DNA of 64,000 bases from Halobacterium litoreum (GTDB taxonomy: Archaea > Halobacteriota > Halobacteria > Halobacteriales > Halobacteriaceae): NCBI RefSeq assembly GCF_021233415.1, contig NZ_CP089466.1, positions 186,001 through 250,000 on the forward strand, written 5' to 3'. This document shows positions 61,857-64,000 of this stretch, piece after piece. The translations under genes and the position numbers were made by a program. Within the stretch, counting starts at the first letter, position 1. Each line of letters opens with the position of its first letter. The notes under the pieces are model-generated. The model was given only the letters and a program-made list of their open reading frames with translations. It was not told the origin of the DNA and searched no databases.

Positions 61857-62135
61857 GTGGTCGCACTCGCCACTCACGTCGTCCTCGCGTCCGCGCTCGT
61901 TCTGGTGGTCGGCTTCGTCGCCGGCTGGCGCGCCCAGTTCGACTCCCTCCCGCCCGTCCGTGCTACCGCCGCGGTCGCACTCGGGTCGCTCGTGGTCGCG
62001 TACAGCGTCGCGTCGCTCCCCGGATTCGCCGCCGAGGCCGGCGACGACCCGGCAGAAAGTGCGGTCGTTGCGGCCGTCGCGGTCTTGCTCGCGTCCGGCC
62101 TCGCCCGTCGCCTGTGGCGTCGCGTCCGGTCGTAG
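61857..62135 (+). CDS. small membrane protein, three helices
   Basis: 92 residues from GTG 61857, so leaderless or SD-less. Hydrophobic segments VVLASALVLVVGFVAGW, ATAAVALGSLVVAYSVA and SAVVAAVAVLLASGLA, ending in a basic RRLWRRVRS. No known family. 40 bp upstream of moaE on the same strand, and divergent from pyrH. Confidence 0.6.
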   Translation: MVALATHVVLASALVLVVGFVAGWRAQFDSLPPVRATAAVALGSLVVAYSVASLPGFAAEAGDDPAESAVVAAVAVLLASGLARRLWRRVRS

Positions 62136-62175
62136 CGGCGACACCTACAAGCGGCGGGCCGCCCCACGTTTCTCC

Positions 62176-62940
62176 ATGCAACTGGTGGGCATCACCGGCC
62201 CGGAGGCCGACGCCGTCGCGGACCGCGTCGCCGAGCGCCTCGCAGACCGCGGGCGCGTCGGCGTCGTCCGCGAGGGCGCGACGGACGCCCCGGACTGGAC
62301 GGCGTACGTCGTCGGCGACGGGTGGACCGGCGTCGGCGGCGACCGCTCGGTGGACGACGTACTCGACGAACTCGCTCGCGACCACGACTACGCGCTCCTC
62401 GTGGACTTCCCCGACGCTCGCGTCCCGCAAATCGCAGTCGGGGACGCCGACGTTGCCGCCCCCGCACTCGAACTCGACCCGGTGAACCCCGACCTCGATT
62501 CGGCGGTCGACGCCGTCGAGGACGCCGAACCGTTCGAGACGCTGTCCTCGCTCGTCGCGGACCTGAAACGCACCTCCGAAGCAGACTACGCGGGCGCCGT
62601 CGCGACGTTCACCGGGCGGGTCCGAGCGCTCGAAGACGAGGACGACGACTGGACGGAGTCGCTGACCTTCGAGAAGTACGACGCCGTCGCCGCGGAGCGC
62701 AGCGAGACGATTCGCGAGGAACTGGAGGCCCGAGACGGCGTGCTCGGCGTGCGTCTGCACCACCGGGTCGGGCGCGTGGACGCCGGCGAGGACATCGTGT
62801 TCGTCGTCGTGCTCGCGGGCCACCGCGAGGAGGCGTTCGCGGCCGTCTCGGACGGCATCGACCGCCTCAAGGCGGAAGTGCCGATTTTCAAGAAGGAGGT
62901 GACGGTCGACGAGGAGTTCTGGGTCCACGACCGGGAGTGA
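62176..62940 (+). CDS. moaE: molybdopterin synthase catalytic subunit MoaE with extra N-terminal domain
   Basis: 254 residues, about 110 more than bacterial MoaE. The MoaE domain (residues about 130-254) has GAVATFTGRVRALEDEDDD, LTFEKYDAVAAE, LHHRVGRVDAGEDIVFVVV, and VPIFKKEVTVDEEFWV with the catalytic lysines. The N-terminal part (MQLVGITGPEADAVADRVAERLADRG) looks like a shortened MobB-type fold lacking a full P-loop. It makes molybdopterin, needed by molybdenum or tungsten enzymes, linking it to the wtp genes. Confidence 0.9.
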   Translation: MQLVGITGPEADAVADRVAERLADRGRVGVVREGATDAPDWTAYVVGDGWTGVGGDRSVDDVLDELARDHDYALLVDFPDARVPQIAVGDADVAAPALELDPVNPDLDSAVDAVEDAEPFETLSSLVADLKRTSEADYAGAVATFTGRVRALEDEDDDWTESLTFEKYDAVAAERSETIREELEARDGVLGVRLHHRVGRVDAGEDIVFVVVLAGHREEAFAAVSDGIDRLKAEVPIFKKEVTVDEEFWVHDRE

Positions 62941-63197
62941 CGGCGCGCCCTCGCCGCGACCCACCCCCGAATCGGCCCGATTTCGGGACTCGACGCGCGT
63001 TCACCACCATTAACTCCATCGCACGTGTCTATAGTGAAAGAAACTCTCAGAGCGCTCGATAAAATGTCTAAGCGAATTTCGAACTGTGGTGAAACGTCCG
63101 ACGGAATCGATTTTCGGGTGAAAACGCGCGAATCTGCCCGAACGTTCACCCCTTTATAACCCCGTCCGGCCAGTAGGGGTGAGCGAGGCCAACGACA
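62941..63197 (+). promoter_or_regulatory. intergenic region with promoter for the DUF7123-like gene
   Basis: About 257 bp without a gene. CTTTATAACC at about 63152-63161 is a clear TATA box, and ATG 63198 follows about 40 nt later with a short leader. Sequence upstream (63000-63130) is unusually AT-rich for the window, with GAAAGAAACTCT and GATAAAATGTC, and may hold activator sites. Confidence 0.5.
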
Positions 63198-63449
63198 ATG
63201 AGCGCAACCCAACAGCCCTCCACTGACGCCGAACCGACGGACAAGGAATCCCGCCTGAAGTCCTACCTCCGCGAGAAGGCCGAAGACGGCGAGCTCTACT
63301 TCAAGAGCAAGTTCATCGCGGACGACGTGGGCATGTCCCCGAAGGAGATCGGCGCGCTCATGGTGAAACTCTCGAACTCCGCGAAGGACCTCGACGTCGA
63401 GAAGTGGTCGTACACGAGCGCGACCACGTGGCGCGTCCAGCCCGCGTAA
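63198..63449 (+). CDS. small haloarchaeal protein (DUF7123-like)
   Basis: 83 residues. Disordered first 15 residues, then a compact helical region with a HTH look: KSYLREKAEDGELYFKSKFIADDVG followed by PKEIGALMVKLSNSAKDLDVEKWSYTSATTWRV. Highly conserved in appearance and preceded by a strong promoter, so probably abundant. A DNA-binding role is inferred from the wing-like WRV ending. Confidence 0.75.
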   Translation: MSATQQPSTDAEPTDKESRLKSYLREKAEDGELYFKSKFIADDVGMSPKEIGALMVKLSNSAKDLDVEKWSYTSATTWRVQPA

Positions 63450-63587
63450 CGCCGGCCTACCGCGCCGACCCGTCGTCGAATCGACCGCTCCCGCACGCGT
63501 CCCCTCGCGTGCCCCACCACTCCCCGCTTTCCTCCCCCACTTCCCCCGACTAAGCGTTTAAACGGCTGTGGCCGCAACGATACCACG

Positions 63588-64000
63588 ATGTCGGCTCAGC
63601 CGCCCGACGACGCGCCCGCCCCGTCGGCGTTCCAGTCGGTCTTCGACGTGTACGAGGTGCGCGAGACCGACGGCGCCGTGCTCTACTTCGGGGACCCGAC
63701 GACCGACCAGCGAACGCTCGAACGCACCGTCTGGCCGGTGTTCCGCGACCACGGCTACGACGTCCAGTTGGCCGAGCGCACGGGCGAACTCGTACTCGTC
63801 GCCCAACCCCACGAAGCGGACTCCGGCGGCGTGCCGTGGAAGAACGCCGCCCTGTTCGTCGCGACGCTGCTCTCGACGCTGTTCGTCGGCGCGCAGTGGT
63901 ACTACGTCGACCCGTTCTCCCCCGAGATTCTGCGCGCGCTCCCGTTCACCGTCGCCGTGATGGGCGTTCTGGGCGTCCACGAGGCCGGCCACTACGTGAT
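63588..64000 (+). CDS. site-2 protease (M50) family protein, 5' part
   Basis: The first 137 residues, cut by the right edge. A soluble N-terminal region of about 85 residues (YEVRETDGAVLYFGDPTTD, then VFRDHGYDVQLAERTGELVLVA) is followed by a membrane helix (AALFVATLLSTLFVGAQW) and the catalytic HExxH in VHEAGHYV. A second S2P relative in this window, with a different N-terminus from the one at 57.5 kb. GTTTAAACGG at about 63555 is a possible promoter element. Confidence 0.88.
   Translation, partial: MSAQPPDDAPAPSAFQSVFDVYEVRETDGAVLYFGDPTTDQRTLERTVWPVFRDHGYDVQLAERTGELVLVAQPHEADSGGVPWKNAALFVATLLSTLFVGAQWYYVDPFSPEILRALPFTVAVMGVLGVHEAGHYV

Noticed and set aside
1-64000. CRISPR arrays, cas genes, restriction-modification or other defence islands
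   Set aside because: No regularly spaced repeats, and no recognisable Cas, methylase or restriction proteins; the Nmad3-like gene stands alone.

Overview
The window is chromosomal DNA from a halophilic archaeon (class Halobacteria, Halobacterium-like). Signs are high G+C, very acidic proteins, archaeal information genes (aIF2-gamma, Rpo7, Spt4, S24e, S27ae, L40e, Kae1-Bud32, Trm1, Tsr3), a HalX response regulator, a haloarchaeal-type short malate synthase, Tat/lipobox lipoproteins, and TATA elements 22-30 nt upstream of start codons (leaderless transcription). The genus cannot be fixed from sequence alone. Coding density is high and no gene-free stretch exceeds 300 bases.

Layout. 1-7.9 kb: lrp divergent from glnA, a coupled brkB-like/PAP2 pair, trm1, and the glyoxylate-bypass operon (50-aa ORF, aceA, aceB) behind an AT-rich promoter with two related 12-bp palindromic boxes. 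7.9-17 kb: SWIM protein, GNAT, hisH, a phosphonate-type ABC operon (phnD-phnC-phnE), family 4 UDG, DUF99 protein, small housekeeping genes, rpl40e, tsr3. 17-27 kb: serS, an MBL hydrolase with an acyl-CoA ligase, a CPA-type antiporter with RCK domains, GtrA/GT2, thiolase. 27-33 kb: lipoprotein, an Agl23-like membrane protein, AAA ATPase plus MBL hydrolase, DUF5787 protein. 33-38.5 kb: an information-processing run of aIF2-gamma, PIN protein, rpo7, spt4, dephospho-CoA kinase, rps24e, rps27ae and the fused Kae1-Bud32. 38.5-44.3 kb: HAM1 pyrophosphatase, PIN-like protein, lipoprotein, a tungstate/molybdate-type ABC pair without a binding protein and divergent from a ModE/TOBE regulator, and a DapA/KDG-aldolase family enzyme. 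44.5-50.5 kb: histidine kinase plus HalX regulator, tRNA-Thr(GGT), enoyl-CoA hydratase, nadE, tRNA-Gly(CCC). 50.6-64 kb: glutaredoxin-like protein, an orphan Nmad3-like protein, hexapeptide transferase, aldo/keto reductase, a chlorite-dismutase/ABM fusion with a His-rich linker, PadR regulator, site-2 protease, lysS, pyrH, MoaE, and a second site-2 protease cut by the right edge.

No phage, transposase, integrase, CRISPR array or classical defence island is present. The most unusual structure is shared by the two tRNA genes. Downstream of each mature 3' end there is first an inverted copy and then a direct copy of that 3' end, together forming a hairpin. tRNA-Gly also has a copy of its 5' end upstream. 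Other leads are the orphan Nmad3-like gene, the twin-box glyoxylate promoter, and the palindrome between the wtp-like transporter and its putative regulator.
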